A stretch of DNA of 64,000 nucleotides from Zygnema circumcarinatum (Eukaryota; Streptophyta; Zygnematophyceae; Zygnematales; Zygnemataceae). A model generated the notes under the pieces. It made no database searches. It saw nothing but the letters and a program-made list of their open reading frames with translations, and was not told the DNA's origin. The translations under genes and the position numbers were made by a program. Shown piece by piece: positions 1 through 11,323 of this stretch. Every line of letters starts with the position of its first letter. Within the stretch, counting starts at the first letter, position 1. The stretch is from NCBI GenBank assembly GCA_037447605.1, contig CM074804.1, positions 944,232 to 1,008,231 of the forward strand, given 5' to 3'.

Positions 1-532
1 GGGGGGGGGGGGGGACAGGCGAGCCATTCTTTGCATGTCAAGTTTGGGAGGGCGCTGTTGGAGGCCTGCATGGAACCGCAGTTGGAGGCAGCGACGTAGC
101 CGCATGCAGCAACATGGAGCGGCTGGCTGGTTGGGGCCGTCGATGATGTGCTGCCAAATGTTGAGGCGAGAACAAGCGAGGCTGAGCTTGCGAGGTATCG
201 GTTTTGGAAGGCAGGTCCATTCGTTTGTTCAGTTGCGGTGTCCTTCGACTCGTCGTGGGCGCGCGCGCTCATCGATGGGCCGCTCATGCTAGTTTGTTGG
301 TGTTGGCTCTGTTCAAGGTAGTTGTTGTATAAATCGAAATCTTTCTGCGCAACGGCATCATGCTGGAGGGAGCAATGGGCGCGTAAAGGCACGGGGCAGA
401 GAAATTTGAAGGAATGCTTGTGCTTCCTTTGCTCCATAGCATGTTGTGTGTCCCCGTATCGATACATGGACATGGATACTTGATTTTTTTGTTGAGGGAT
501 GGGCTCGTTGACCAACATGAAAGATGAACATG

Positions 533-569
<37 letters not shown>

Positions 570-1928
570 TGTGAACATGAAACCAGCAAACGTCCGGACT
601 TTTCAATACAACGTTGAAATGCTCGCAAAGAGATTCAAATCTCAACGGTCGCCCCTCTGTTGCCGTACACTTTATCGATGCAGCGATTTGAAAAACATGC
701 ATTCAACTGAGAGTCGTTCCCACTCACGGTTCCATGTCGCACGTGTGGCCACAGATCTCCTTCCACGTGGCACTTGAGGCTGCAAACGATTTGTCCACGT
801 GGCAGTCCCTCCGTGGCCCACGCAGGCGTGCAGGCCGACCACAAATCAGCGATCACAACGTGGCAAAAATACTCATTTTAAGACCCATTCGTACAGCTCC
901 TGTCTCCGTACAAATCCCCTCCCGACAGGCGAAAAAATATCTTCCTTCTCAGCAAATGGCGAGCGTCCACGTCCCTCAAGATTTGGAGAATTGCGATTCG
1001 CCGCCAAAATAGTATCTTTTTGGAACCAGTGATAGACGGCCACGTAAGCAAAAGAGTGCCGGGCGCGGAAAATCTTTGTCGAGCTGCGTCGGCAAAAAAA
1101 CGGATACTAGGGAAATTGGGGTCCGAAAGTGTACGGCACCGACAAGGTCGGTAGAAGCGGCTCGAACGTTTTTTGTCGGGACGCGCGCGCGCAGGACACA
1201 CGCAACTTCCTCATTGGTGTACCTTCCGGGAATCCACCACCTGCCGAGTTCGGCCACATTTGTCGGCTTGCGGAAAGCCAATCACAATCTTCCATGTCAG
1301 CAGGAAGTGCATACGTGGCGATTCCTGAATGGCTTTCGCTTGAACGAGTATTTTTCAGAACCTTGAAGGCAGTTTTCCTTTTGAATGGAAATTTTTCTTT
1401 TTCCTGTCCACGGGCTGGTGACCACGTGGCAGCCCCAGGGCGCTCGGCCGGCATGTGCGCGCCACGTGGCGGCCCCTCGCGGCCCTCCGCGCGGCGAACG
1501 GGCGGCCACCCGCGTTCCGTGCTCCTCGCTCGCGCATGGAACGGCGCAGTTCAGCGTTTTTGGTTGAACGGAGCTGTGACCCAGCCGGCGCACGGAGCGC
1601 TCCCCTGCCTCTCCAGAACCGCCTACATACATTCCTCTTGCCGCAGCGAAGGTTCACATTTAGGGCTGCTGCTGCTGCTGCGGCTGGGGGAAGGGAAGCT
1701 GCTTGGAAGGGCGGGTATTGGGGCGTAGAGGCGGAATTCAGGTCAGAAATTAGTGGGACGCAGGTGGAGAGTGAGAAGGATTACAGGTTAGGTATTGGTG
1801 CTGGGCGGAGAGCTTTGAGCTTCAGAATTTGTTGTGAACCAAAGGATTGGGAACGCTCTTCTTGGCAATTGCTATTGGAAGCGAGGGGGGCCTTGGCTTT
1901 GGAGGAGATCTGCAGTAGAGGGTAACAC
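1..1928 (+). promoter_or_regulatory. Upstream region and probable 5' UTR of the DnaJ-type gene
   Basis: No coding gene is seen here. The stretch starts with a run of 14 G, holds a (CAA)n microsatellite at 533-569, and carries five CACGTG G-box cores at 740, 764, 796, 1423 and 1463, most in the context CCACGTGGC. A likely 5' UTR ends near 1928, where a consensus donor (GTGAGT) could pair with the acceptor at 3127-3129 just before the start codon of the next gene. The short open frames here are GC-rich accidents with no recognisable protein. The UTR intron is inferred from splice sites only. Confidence 0.5.
533..569 (+). repeat. (CAA)n microsatellite
   Basis: A perfect trinucleotide run of about 12 units lies in non-coding DNA. 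It creates spurious poly-Gln or poly-Val frames that are not genes. Confidence 0.95.
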
Positions 1929-3159
1929 GTGAGTAGAAAATTCTGCACATCTTCGACTGCTTGATGGCTTCTGGATACTTCTTGCAGGGCAATTATGTGT
2001 CATGTATGCACGCGGTTTGCAGACTGGTTTGAGGTTTGCAGTATGTGAGGTTGAACTCTGATATTAAGGATTGAAAATTGGGGATTCAGGATCACCTTCT
2101 TGTCGTACGGCTGAAGGCATCTATGTCCACTTTACTGAATTGGTTGAAATTGCATTCAAATTGATTGCTCTAAGCCGCCATCATCGTTCTGTGTTCACTA
2201 TGTCAATACAGCCGCAGATGCGTCTTGCATCTGCTTCAAATATTTGTTTTTTGCTCTGTTTCGTCCTGCTTGCTTCTCGTGTTGGAGCGTGGATTTCGAG
2301 CAGAGTGAAAGCGCCGGTTGATGTATGCCCATCGTCAAGTTATCATTTTGTATGTCTTCGTCTGAATGCTTCATATAAGCGAAGTAGGTTTGATGGCCTA
2401 AAATGACTGCGAATTTCTGGTGAATTCTTTCTGTCAGTGTTCTGTAGAAGCCTTCGCTTGTTTCTGAATTTGGTCTGAATTGTTGCTGATGATGTGTGCA
2501 TATATCATATCATTTGTCGTCCATTTGCCAGGAAACGAAGGAAGGTTTGCTGATTCGCCGCGTGCTTCATTGAAGCTTTTCCTGTTGTCTTTCTTTCTGC
2601 CAGATGTTGTCCTTGATATTCTTTTTGTTCGTGAATTGAGAGGTCCTGTATTCGCGAGGCCTGAGGCATTTTCCTACGTTTGATGCTCGATTTGCTTCCT
2701 TATCTTGTTTCTACTATTTGGAAGAGTCCTTTTATGATGTGGGAGGTTTTATTCTGAGATTGTGCAATTGGCTGGTAATATGTAGATAGTAGATATCCTG
2801 TTGCCACAGAGCACTTCCCAAAATCGCGTTCGGCACTTTTTGAATGTGGAGCATTTTGTTTGGAATCATGCATCAGCATGAGCAGTAGGGAAGGTTGGCC
2901 GTTAATAGTTTCCGTTGATCTAAGCTATGTCATCTGCGTGGTTTAAGGGAAGTCAAGAGTGGGTAGTTCGCCGGTCTATTAGTCCTAGATATGCACAGCT
3001 TGATTCACAGTCCTTGGTCCGTGTCCTCCTTTCTCATGTGCATGGGCTGCTTGTCGAATGGTTGGTGTATGATAGATTCTAATAGGGAATGAAAATTTGG
3101 GAGTGCTGACATATTTTTTTCGAATTCAGTGTCTCTGGGTGCAGACAGCAGAAGCAGCA

Positions 3160-3660
3160 ATGTCACCCGGCTTAGTGCTGCCGGCAGTGATGGCGCAGTG
3201 TGTTGGTATGGCGGCTGGAGTATTGGCGGTGAAGACTCTTCTTGATCAGGAGAAGGCCATGGCGCCTCCTTACAACCCTTGTCCTACATGCAACGGGACT
3301 CGGCAAGTTCCCTGCATGTGTAATAAGTAAGCTGCTCTTGCTGTTCGTCCCGAAACTTTTGAGCTCTATTTTTCAACATCCCACTGAACTTTTGGCCTCG
3401 TTGTAAAGTCGAGTTCCAGGTTCAGTTTAATGTGAAGGCTTCCTTTGGCTTGTGGTATCCATTTTGCGTGGGATATATGCTTCTTTGTTCACTGTTCACA
3501 TGTGAGTGTACTGTTTACTTACATGTAATGTGTATGCAGATGGTCAGATGGAGACGCAGGATGCGGAACGTGCCAGGGCTCGGGGAGGATGCGGTGTGGC
3601 AGCTGTGGAGGATCAGGAACTGGGCGATCTTTGCCTGTCCGAATTCGGTCAAGGAATTAA
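3160..3660 (+). CDS. Small DnaJ-type cysteine-rich zinc-finger protein
   Basis: Two exons, 3160-3326 and 3540-3660, give 95 residues. The intron has a GTAAGC donor and a TATGCAG acceptor and keeps phase. After an N-terminal hydrophobic segment (about residues 3-22) that could be a membrane anchor or targeting element, the protein carries CPTC, CMC, CGTC and CGSC motifs with interspersed Gly. This is the pattern of the DnaJ/Hsp40 zinc-binding domain without any J domain, as in small plastid proteins of the BSD2 type. Such proteins act as chaperones or thiol-type assembly factors. The start is the first ATG after a likely UTR intron; the open frame extends upstream only from a TTG. It converges on the inositol monophosphatase gene. 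Exact partner and location are not known from sequence. Confidence 0.85.
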
Positions 3661-5125
3661 GAAAATTCTCTTGGGGGAAGGGGGGGAAGGGATAGGGGTC
3701 TATTGCTGTTTTCATTCTTTCATGGGTCTTCTTTTTTTGTGACCTCTTTTTAGGGTTTCTAGCCAATCTAAAAAAGTGTAGCTCGGATGAAATTGGTGAG
3801 AGGTATAGGCGACTTAATCACCAATAGGAAGTCACAAGCTGAGCTGGCCTCTAAGAGGAAGTGATTGTTGAGTGTGTGAGATGGTTCTTGGCAGTAAGTC
3901 GCAGGATGCGCAATAAAGCGCAGAAAGTGTTCCTGTAGAAGTCGTTTGTAACTCTTCTTAGGGCTGCTGCCGGTTTTGTTCTTCTAACAGGAAAGTTTAG
4001 AAGAGTAGCATCGGCGCTAACCTGTAGGGAGGAAGGAGAGAACACTGAGGCTGAGACTCGGGATGTTCTTTGTACATAATTTACTCACTGTTAAGGAAAT
4101 TGTGATTCATTGATTTCAGACTTGCACTCGGGTACAGAAGTGGGATTATCTCAATCATTGGGTCCTTTGAAATATTTGGAAGTAGGGGGCATCCCGAATC
4201 TGGGTACTGGTTAGCCGGTAGGCCCAATCGAGATGGTTCTTCAAGGAGAAGTTTGGTTTTTGATATTTAGGGTAACAGTTGTGCAGACTAGTAGTCTGGT
4301 CTGAAAGGTGGTTCTGATTTCACCATCAGACAAAAACCATATATGGATGGTTGCAGATACTTTTATGTGTGAGTTTGGTGTGTTTCTAGTCAAGTTCTCT
4401 CTGAACTTGGGGCGTTTTAGACCTATATGTGGTTTCTGGAAAGTCCATCATTGTTCACTTTTATTATTCGAAACTTAACCGAAGCATTATTGATACATGT
4501 ATTCTTGATGCAACAGTGCCCTAAATTGTTGTTGAACAAAACCTTAAAACAAACAGCACAATTTAAAAAAAAAACAGAAAACTAAGCGCAGCTGAGCGCA
4601 GGAACCACGAAGACTTAAACTCCAATCAACTTTGAGAAAAAATTGTAACACTCACTGCAATTCCATAACCCTTTTGTAGACGCACGCTCGGAAGAAAGTC
4701 TTCAGACTCTGACTTGCCACCGAAAACTTGCACAGAAAAAATTGCAATTGTGTCGCGCCAAAACAGACAAAGAAAAGCTAGTTTAACAATCGGGTGATGT
4801 AGTGGAAAACAAAGACATGGAATTTGAAAATAACATGGAAATTCATGGAATTTTGTAATCACAATGGATGGATACCTGTTTCACTCGAAATATTGTACTC
4901 GCGTCAATGGCTTTGCTTTTTTCTGGCATTGGACTTCACAAACTGCTAAGGAACAACTTAACCAATCAATCAAGGTATGATGCAAAGGTGCATGCCAACT
5001 CTGGCCTCCTCCCCCATCCTCCAATTCCGCGCTCTCTAACTAACAAAAAAATTGAGGAGTTTCTTAGTATCATTTGCCTCGCCTCTAAGCCCCTCCTGCA
5101 TGCTTGGAGCCCCAAGATGGGAACC
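3661..5125. other. Convergent intergenic region, no gene seen
   Basis: This stretch lies between the 3' ends of the DnaJ-type gene (+) and the inositol monophosphatase gene (-). It should contain both 3' UTRs. It is AT-rich with an A-run near 4565 and has no convincing coding exon. The plus-strand frame that overlaps 4868-5215 is antisense to the last exon of the phosphatase. Confidence 0.7.
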
Positions 5126-8100
5126 CTACTCCTGGGCAAGTGCCAAGGTCTCAACAAGGGCATCCTTGAGGAGGCCATTGGAAGCTCCCACTCGTTGAGA
5201 CATGAGATCGAATGACCCGCCACTCCTGCCACACCGACGCACAGTTATGCCTGTTATAGAGCCTTTCTCAGGAGGTTGGTGAGGAGGGAGCGTGAAGGGG
5301 GAGAGAGGGCGAAGTAAAGACGGAGGGGAGGTACACAGAGGACAATGATGCCGGAAGGGAGGCGGGAAAGGTGGGAGGACGAGGTGGACGGAAGGCTGGG
5401 GAAGAGGGAAGGGAGGGAGGGAGGAAGGGGAGAGAAAAAGGCGGATAATGCGGGAGGGTGGGGCAAAGGGCAAGGCACGCGGAAAGAGGAGAGAGAGAGA
5501 GAGATGGAGTAAAATGCTCAACAGCATTAGCCATATGTGAAAGGAGGGCGACAGCGTCTCCCCGTCATTCAATTCCATCAATTTAATCAGTACTGCCCCT
5601 AACACATCCCCTCCTCCCCCCGGATTTCCACTATACTGCCCAAAATCTGTTTTTTCCTCCATTCAAAGTTGCCAGGCTTGCTCCTCCTCCAACTAAACTC
5701 AATGTATAGCACAGTGGTGGAATCCCCTTAATATTCAAAATGGAGCTCAGCAGCAGCCTTGCAGCCTGTCAAGAATAACAGGGTTTCTCTGTTCTGGAGA
5801 CTTACGGATCAAAGACTTTGCCACCCGCTTCCTCCAAAATAATTACTCCAGCAGCAACATCCCTGCAAGCCACTCTTTTTCTTAAGTAAATGAGTGTATC
5901 CCGCTTTGCATTCTCCAGCTTTGAAACATGAAAATAATCAGGTCATCGGTTGTGACATGGGAGGATTATCCCCATAAAGAACATAGGGGATTCCTAGAAA
6001 GGAGGAGTCTATCCAAATTCTTGCTGTACGAACTTTAAGTTAACACCGGCTGGGCCTCAACCCTTAATAGGAATTGCTGCATCTATCAAAGAAGTTCGCA
6101 CAAACAGCAGACAAGGAAGATGACTCGATACAAGTTCAGACAACATCATCTCATAACTTTTTGTACGAAGTTCCAATTGCTTTCATCTCATAGCACTCAC
6201 CACGGCCCTCCAAACCCGATTTCATAGAACGCATCGAGACGGCCACATGCGATTCCAACAAGGTTCATAGCGCAGGAGCCGGAGAGGCGAAGAGAACGGA
6301 CCTGCACACCTCACCACATAAGGTATTGTTCTCATTAAACTTCTCGACCCATACAACTGAACAAGCTTGCTCTGTGCAGCCCTCTGGCCATAGAGCAGCA
6401 CTCATTACGTCGCTTACATCCTTCGCATGTTGTTCCTGGTTCAGCCCTTGTTATAACGGGCAACCAAACATGCAAGCAGTTCGGGGCTGAGCATGAGGAT
6501 TCATAATGCACCTTAAAGAGCAATCTATTGATGCGATTAGTCGTGTTATCAACCGTCAACTTATCCCGCTTTGTTCCGACCTGCATATCCACACAACAGA
6601 GAAGAAACAGTACAGACTGTTTGAACCGACAAACTTAGCATGAATCGAAGTCTGAGCCCTCCAAGGAGTCATTCCATTAGTGCAATTCTGACTCATGACT
6701 CTTGAATGTATCAGTCCTTCAATAGTGGCCAGTCAAACCTTGCTGTGAATGTAAGTACTCTAAAAAACGAATTTAAAAAGTTATGATTTACATGCAGTGA
6801 GTGTGGAGTTCGATTGCCTCTGATTAGCTCAGTCATAACTATTTGTGAAATTGACGAGTTAACGAAACTATTCAGTTTGCTACAGACAAACGTAATTGTC
6901 TTCCCAAAACACTTGTGTCGTACATTTCGTACATCTGGTGTTTAGGCTGGATTTGCCGGGAAATGAGTCGACCATGGAAAGAGCAGATTGTCAGCTACAT
7001 CACTATTACCTTCTGCATTGTCTTAAAGCTTCATTCCAACTCTTGTGTTCAAAGCGAGCATGAGGGGACGCACCTCCGTTGCAACGAGAGCTTTTCCAAA
7101 ATCCGCTTGAGATGAAGCTGCTCACATTCATCACCATTGCCCAAGTAATGATGAAAACGGAAGCCAGTAAGGACCACAGACTTCCAAACATCAATGTGGG
7201 GAAGTTGTGTTGGCAGATTGCCTACGAGCTTTACAATGTCAAACATTTGCAACTCTGAAAGGTTAAGCAGCAGCTGGGTAGACTGAACTGACCTTGTATT
7301 CTACTCCCATTCAAAAAAGCACCTCCACCTCGCACTGCTGTAAACAGCTGCTTTCCACGATCCATCCAGTACGAACTTAGTATAAATGCATCATTGGAAA
7401 GTGGAATCTTAAGAACGAGCTGAACGTGAAGCTTTGCTTTGGTGAAGCATAAAAAAGGGAAAGACCAGCTTAAGAGTGGAGAAAAGTAAGTCTACATCAA
7501 CGAAGAGGGCATTCTTTACATCAACGTCGTTCTCTAATTCATACAATACAAGGTATAATCAATGGACAAACAGCTCACCTCCTCCAATATGGGGTTGAAC
7601 ACTACTCCAAGAACCACTTGCTTATTTACAACCAGCCCAATAGAGACACACACGAATGGAAACCTGAACCCAAAGCCCTTCGTTTTCTCAAGCCTCAGTT
7701 TACGGCACTCTTAAAAAGCAGCTGCAAGGCAAGGCTCCGAAATTCATTACTAATTTTGCAGAAACTGTCAGTACTTACATATGCACAAAATTTGTCGTTC
7801 CGTCCAACGGATCCACCATCCATGTAGGATCATCGGTTAGCTTTGCAGTGCCCGATAATGAAGAGCCCTCCTCACCTATGAACTGTCAAAATAATCGAAA
7901 GTATAGGAACAAAAATATGTGAGCAAGGGAGAACGAGAGAAGGGAGAAATCAATCCATTAAGTCAGCCTCGTTTCGAGGGCATCAACAAGAGCAATAGAA
8001 GTAATACACTTACAACGGCATTATAGTATTGCCAGGAACAAGGCAAGCTGTATAAGCAGAAGTGAAGGTCCTTCATGTGTGAAGTTAAGAAACTAAGGAT

Positions 8101-8730
8101 TCGCTAGAATACTCAGAGAGAATTTCTACCTTGTGAGAGGGAAAGGCCGCTTGAATGTCATTGAAAATGAGGCTCTCACAAGCCTTATCTGTCTCTGTCA
8201 CCAAATCCACCTGCGCATGCTCCAAATGTCTCACAGTAAGGATAATTTTCCAATCAATGAATCAACTTGGAAAACAGCAAATCACGCACTCAGTAAAACA
8301 AGATTCCCGCTTTCGCAAATTCAGAAAAGGGACAGAGTGGACACTAAGAATCGATTGATATCACAAAATCCATAATGAGGGAAGTGAGAAGGAAAGTAGG
8401 GGTTCAGAGCGTTCTCAGAGCTAAACCACATCTTGCAGGAGGCTGGATTTTTGTTCTCAGCCAAAGCAGACATCTTGTCCCAAAACACAAACATGCAGAT
8501 TGCAGCAGCCCTATGTGTGCAGTGGGAGATAGTGGGGAGACAAAGAGAGTAAAGTACCGCGCCTTTGTTTTCCACACTCTTCAGCTTGTAGAAGCTGTCA
8601 GCAATCACCTAAACCCAAAAACTCAACCGTACTCAGCACTTGTTCGACATATTTCATCTACTGAATCAGGCATGGAGAGAGGGGGGCCAGAGAGCGCGCG
8701 AAAGAGAGAGAACGAGAGAGAGAGAGGGGG

Positions 8731-8761
<31 letters not shown>

Positions 8762-9898
8762 CAGTGCAAACACAAACATAAACCTAGCACCTGTCAGAAC
8801 ATATTGAGTTGCTTCTTGCGGCTCAATACAAACATGCTGGGGTCAAAACAGTATCTGTTGAAGAAGGCGCATGCATGAATTGGCCATAGTGATTTCTTAT
8901 CCAGCAAACAGATGGTCCTAAACACCGGGGGAAAAGCAACAAGAAAGCCTTTAAATTGAAGCTCTAATATGGTCGTTTTTTCTCAAATTGAAAAGAGTCC
9001 TCGAAGTAAATCAGTAGGTTACCTCTCCCGCTTTCTTTGCCGCTTCAATGGCAACGGATTCAAACCCTCTGAGCTCTTCTGTGATACAAGGGAACAGCGC
9101 ATAAAATTCTTTATCATTTTTTTGTCATTATCTCCAACTTTGCTTATGAAGATGTACTCAAACTAGCTCATTCTCAACCGCCTTAAAAAAAATCATTCTT
9201 CACGATGAAAATAAATTCAATTATTTGTTTCAAAGCTGCAAAAATAGGAGAAAAATGATAGCAAAAAGTGAAATAATTATCACGGCAAAAGCTCGGCTTT
9301 TGGTCAACTTCTGGATGCAAAATGCAGTGGGTTTCAAGTTTGGAAACAATCAAGTTAACTTCGTAATCGTGAACTGATTTTGTGAAAGATGGAAGAAAAA
9401 AATGTTTTGATGTTTACTGTACATACATGCTCGGTAGCAAAGACTGGCTTAACAACTTTAATAGTTCGCAGTTGACTTGAGCTGAAGATCAGACTTGTTC
9501 ACATCCACACTTGATCACATGATAAAAATTTCATTTATTTAAACTCCAACATTTGCAAAGAAGCACTTTCTGAATTTAAGCTTCAGGTCTGTCAATGAGT
9601 CCTTACATAAAACGAATTAAAGGGATAAAAAATATACACAGCTGCATTTTCGGTTTTATTTTATCATCTAAAGAATGAGCCGTGTACACAAGTTCTTTCA
9701 CTTTAATCGTCAAGTCCTGACCCTGCAAATGTTCCAACACACCTTCAGAAAATGCCATTTCAAACAAATAGCGGCTCCGTGAGCTGAAAGCAATTATCTC
9801 CCTCTTTCAGGCAAGCGGCAGCAGTGCATGCAGTGATTGCAGGGCCTTCAGAGTGTGAAAAGAGCGGCACGCTGCTCCTCTTCTCCAAAATCAGCCAT
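5126..9898 (-). CDS. VTC4: Inositol monophosphatase / L-galactose-1-phosphate phosphatase (VTC4-like)
   Basis: Twelve exons on the minus strand are 9898-9871, 9078-9023, 8608-8558, 8210-8130, 7882-7779, 7663-7579, 7347-7293, 7117-7074, 6580-6512, 6301-6201, 5862-5806 and 5225-5126. They join in phase to 276 residues, the usual length of plant IMPase. The enzyme removes phosphate from myo-inositol-1-phosphate and, in plants, from L-galactose-1-phosphate on the route to ascorbate. Metal-site motifs are all present: IGEE (Glu76/77), DPLDGTTNF (Asp96, Asp99) and WDVAAG (Asp226), plus a C-terminal FDLMSQRV segment. The residue after NFVH is Met107, where most family members have Gly. The first exon is only nine codons and ends at a GTGCCG donor, the weakest junction in the model. 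Its promoter side faces the viral fragment. Confidence 0.94.
8690..8761 (+). repeat. GA-rich low-complexity tract
   Basis: An imperfect (GA)n tract lies in an intron of the inositol monophosphatase gene. On the plus strand it yields an Arg/Glu-rich frame that is not a gene. Confidence 0.9.
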
Positions 9899-10226
9899 GG
9901 CCGCCAGTGCAGAAGCTGGCGACGCCAAGACTCCATGTTGCGCAGTTCAGAAATTTTCGACGGGATCCGTTGACCACTTAAAATAAGCCACGCTTAAGAA
10001 AAATCTGGAAGAACTACATATCCATGTGGTTATGACGTCATACAACAGCGTCATGACGATCACCATGGTCACATATGTCGCAGTTCGGGCCCCCTCCGCG
10101 GTGCCCGCAGTCCGCAAAAACGGAATATTCGCGGAGTTTTCCGCCAATCACTGCTTCCTTTTGACAAGAAATTTCAAATGCAAATTTTCGAAATTCCCCT
10201 TTCCTTTCAAGCAGGTTTCCTCCCGA
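9899..10226. other. Upstream region of VTC4, left flank of viral fragment
   Basis: The 5' flank of the phosphatase gene runs into the viral block. No coding exon is recognised. The left edge of the viral homology is placed near 10227, where alignment to the RPB2 C-terminal motif begins. No terminal repeat or target-site duplication is obvious by eye. Confidence 0.5.
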
Positions 10227-10499
10227 ACGCCAAGGGGCAGGTCAAGGGGCGGTGGTATCAGGATAGGGAGTATGGAGACTTACGCCATGATGGCACAGGG
10301 GATGAGGCACACGATGTCCGAGTTGCGATCGAGGACGGACTTGGTGGTGACCGACGTGTGTGTCAAGTGTCGTCGGGTGAGCGTCATGTGTCGGTGTGAT
10401 GATGGGGACATGGTGCCAGTGTCCATTCCTTATAACGCGGTTTTAGTAGACTGTACGATGGCACTGACGGACGGCGTGGCGATGTCACTCGGCGTCTAG
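10227..10499 (+). pseudogene. Viral-type RNA polymerase subunit 2 (RPB2), C-terminal fragment
   Basis: About 90 codons are open to a TAG at 10497. The translation holds GRSRGGGIRIGSME followed by a Met/Ala-rich helix. This lines up with the conserved GRSRxGGxRxGEME segment near the C-terminus of second-largest RNA polymerase subunits. Next come a CxxC-x6-CxC cysteine cluster, shorter than the usual CxxC-CxxC zinc site, and the terminal VxIPYN element. The rest of the roughly 1100-residue subunit is absent: upstream DNA is not coding in this frame. The protein is too divergent for the host Pol II, IV or V gene, and it sits against a viral capping enzyme, so I read it as a giant-virus (NCLDV) remnant. 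The last codons of the open frame at 10026-10226 are host flank, not part of it. Confidence 0.8.
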
Positions 10500-11323
10500 A
10501 GGCCTCTGACGTATGACGCCGTGTGCCCGTTGACGACTACCCTGATGTGTCTTAAAATGTCAGCGGTGTCACTCTCGGTGTCCACCATCAGACTCGTCGG
10601 CCTCATCGTGCCAAGTGGGGCTATAGACGCCGTTGTCACAGCGGGGTCGACGATGCTGGGAGTGTTGGGCCATGTGACGGTGGCGTGTGTGTTGTTTTGT
10701 GTTAGTCTCATCTTCACACCGTGGCTGTCTATCAGTGTCCCCGATGTGTCTACGTCGTCGTACACGTAACAACAGCCCAGGACCCTATAGCCCATGTTTG
10801 ACAGCGTCTTCAAGTACTCGACGACGAACGAGCACGAGAAGACTGCCGTCACCACTGTCAGTCTTGGCTGTAGTAGTGCCGTGATACTGGGCGTCATGAA
10901 GTCTTGTAGTGTCATTGGTACCACAAGAGTGCCACTGCCCCTTAGTACCATGGTCCTGACACTGTCCGACAACGACATGCCGTCCTTGTACACCTTGACA
11001 TTGTCGCCAGCATACTTGACCAGTGATTGTGTCAGGGACTTGTCGGGCTCGAGTAGTATAACGACGACGGTACTGCCTGACAGCTGTCGTTGTCTGACAC
11101 ACTCTCGTATCGACGTCATGGCCTGCCCCCTGCCTGAGCCAACGTCCACCAGCACCTTGATACCGGCACTGGACAGCGCTGCCCTGTACAACGACCCCCT
11201 TATCCTAAAGCAGACGTTTGTCACACGTCTTAGGGTGGTCGGATCAGTCAGCCTCGTGATGTTGCATATGTCCTGGATCTGCCTCAAGGTGTCACTGCTG
11301 CTTGGTGACATCTTGTCAGTCCT
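10496..11323 (-). pseudogene. Viral mRNA-capping enzyme, cap methyltransferase part
   Basis: An open minus-strand frame of about 270 codons runs from near 11323 to a TAG at 10498-10496. It contains VLVDVGSGRGQA, a class I S-adenosylmethionine-binding motif, and about 30 residues later an acidic motif II (LLEPD), as expected for an mRNA cap (guanine-N7) methyltransferase. Just before the first ATG (11311) the same frame encodes RTDK at 11323-11312. RxDK is guanylyltransferase motif VI, so this frame originally continued from the guanylyltransferase next door. In large DNA viruses the two activities are commonly fused. The stop codon shares the palindrome CTAG with the stop of the converging RPB2 fragment. 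Expression in the plant is unlikely but not excluded. Confidence 0.78.

Noticed and set aside
4868-5662. Open frames 4868-5215 (plus) and 5254-5662 (minus)
   Set aside because: The first is antisense to the last VTC4 exon. The minus-strand frames are CT-rich intron sequence; only the final 33 codons (5225-5126) of the longest are coding.
10026-10226. First 67 codons of the plus-strand frame that ends in RPB2
   Set aside because: This part shows no RPB2 similarity and reads like translated host flank; only the segment from about 10227 matches.
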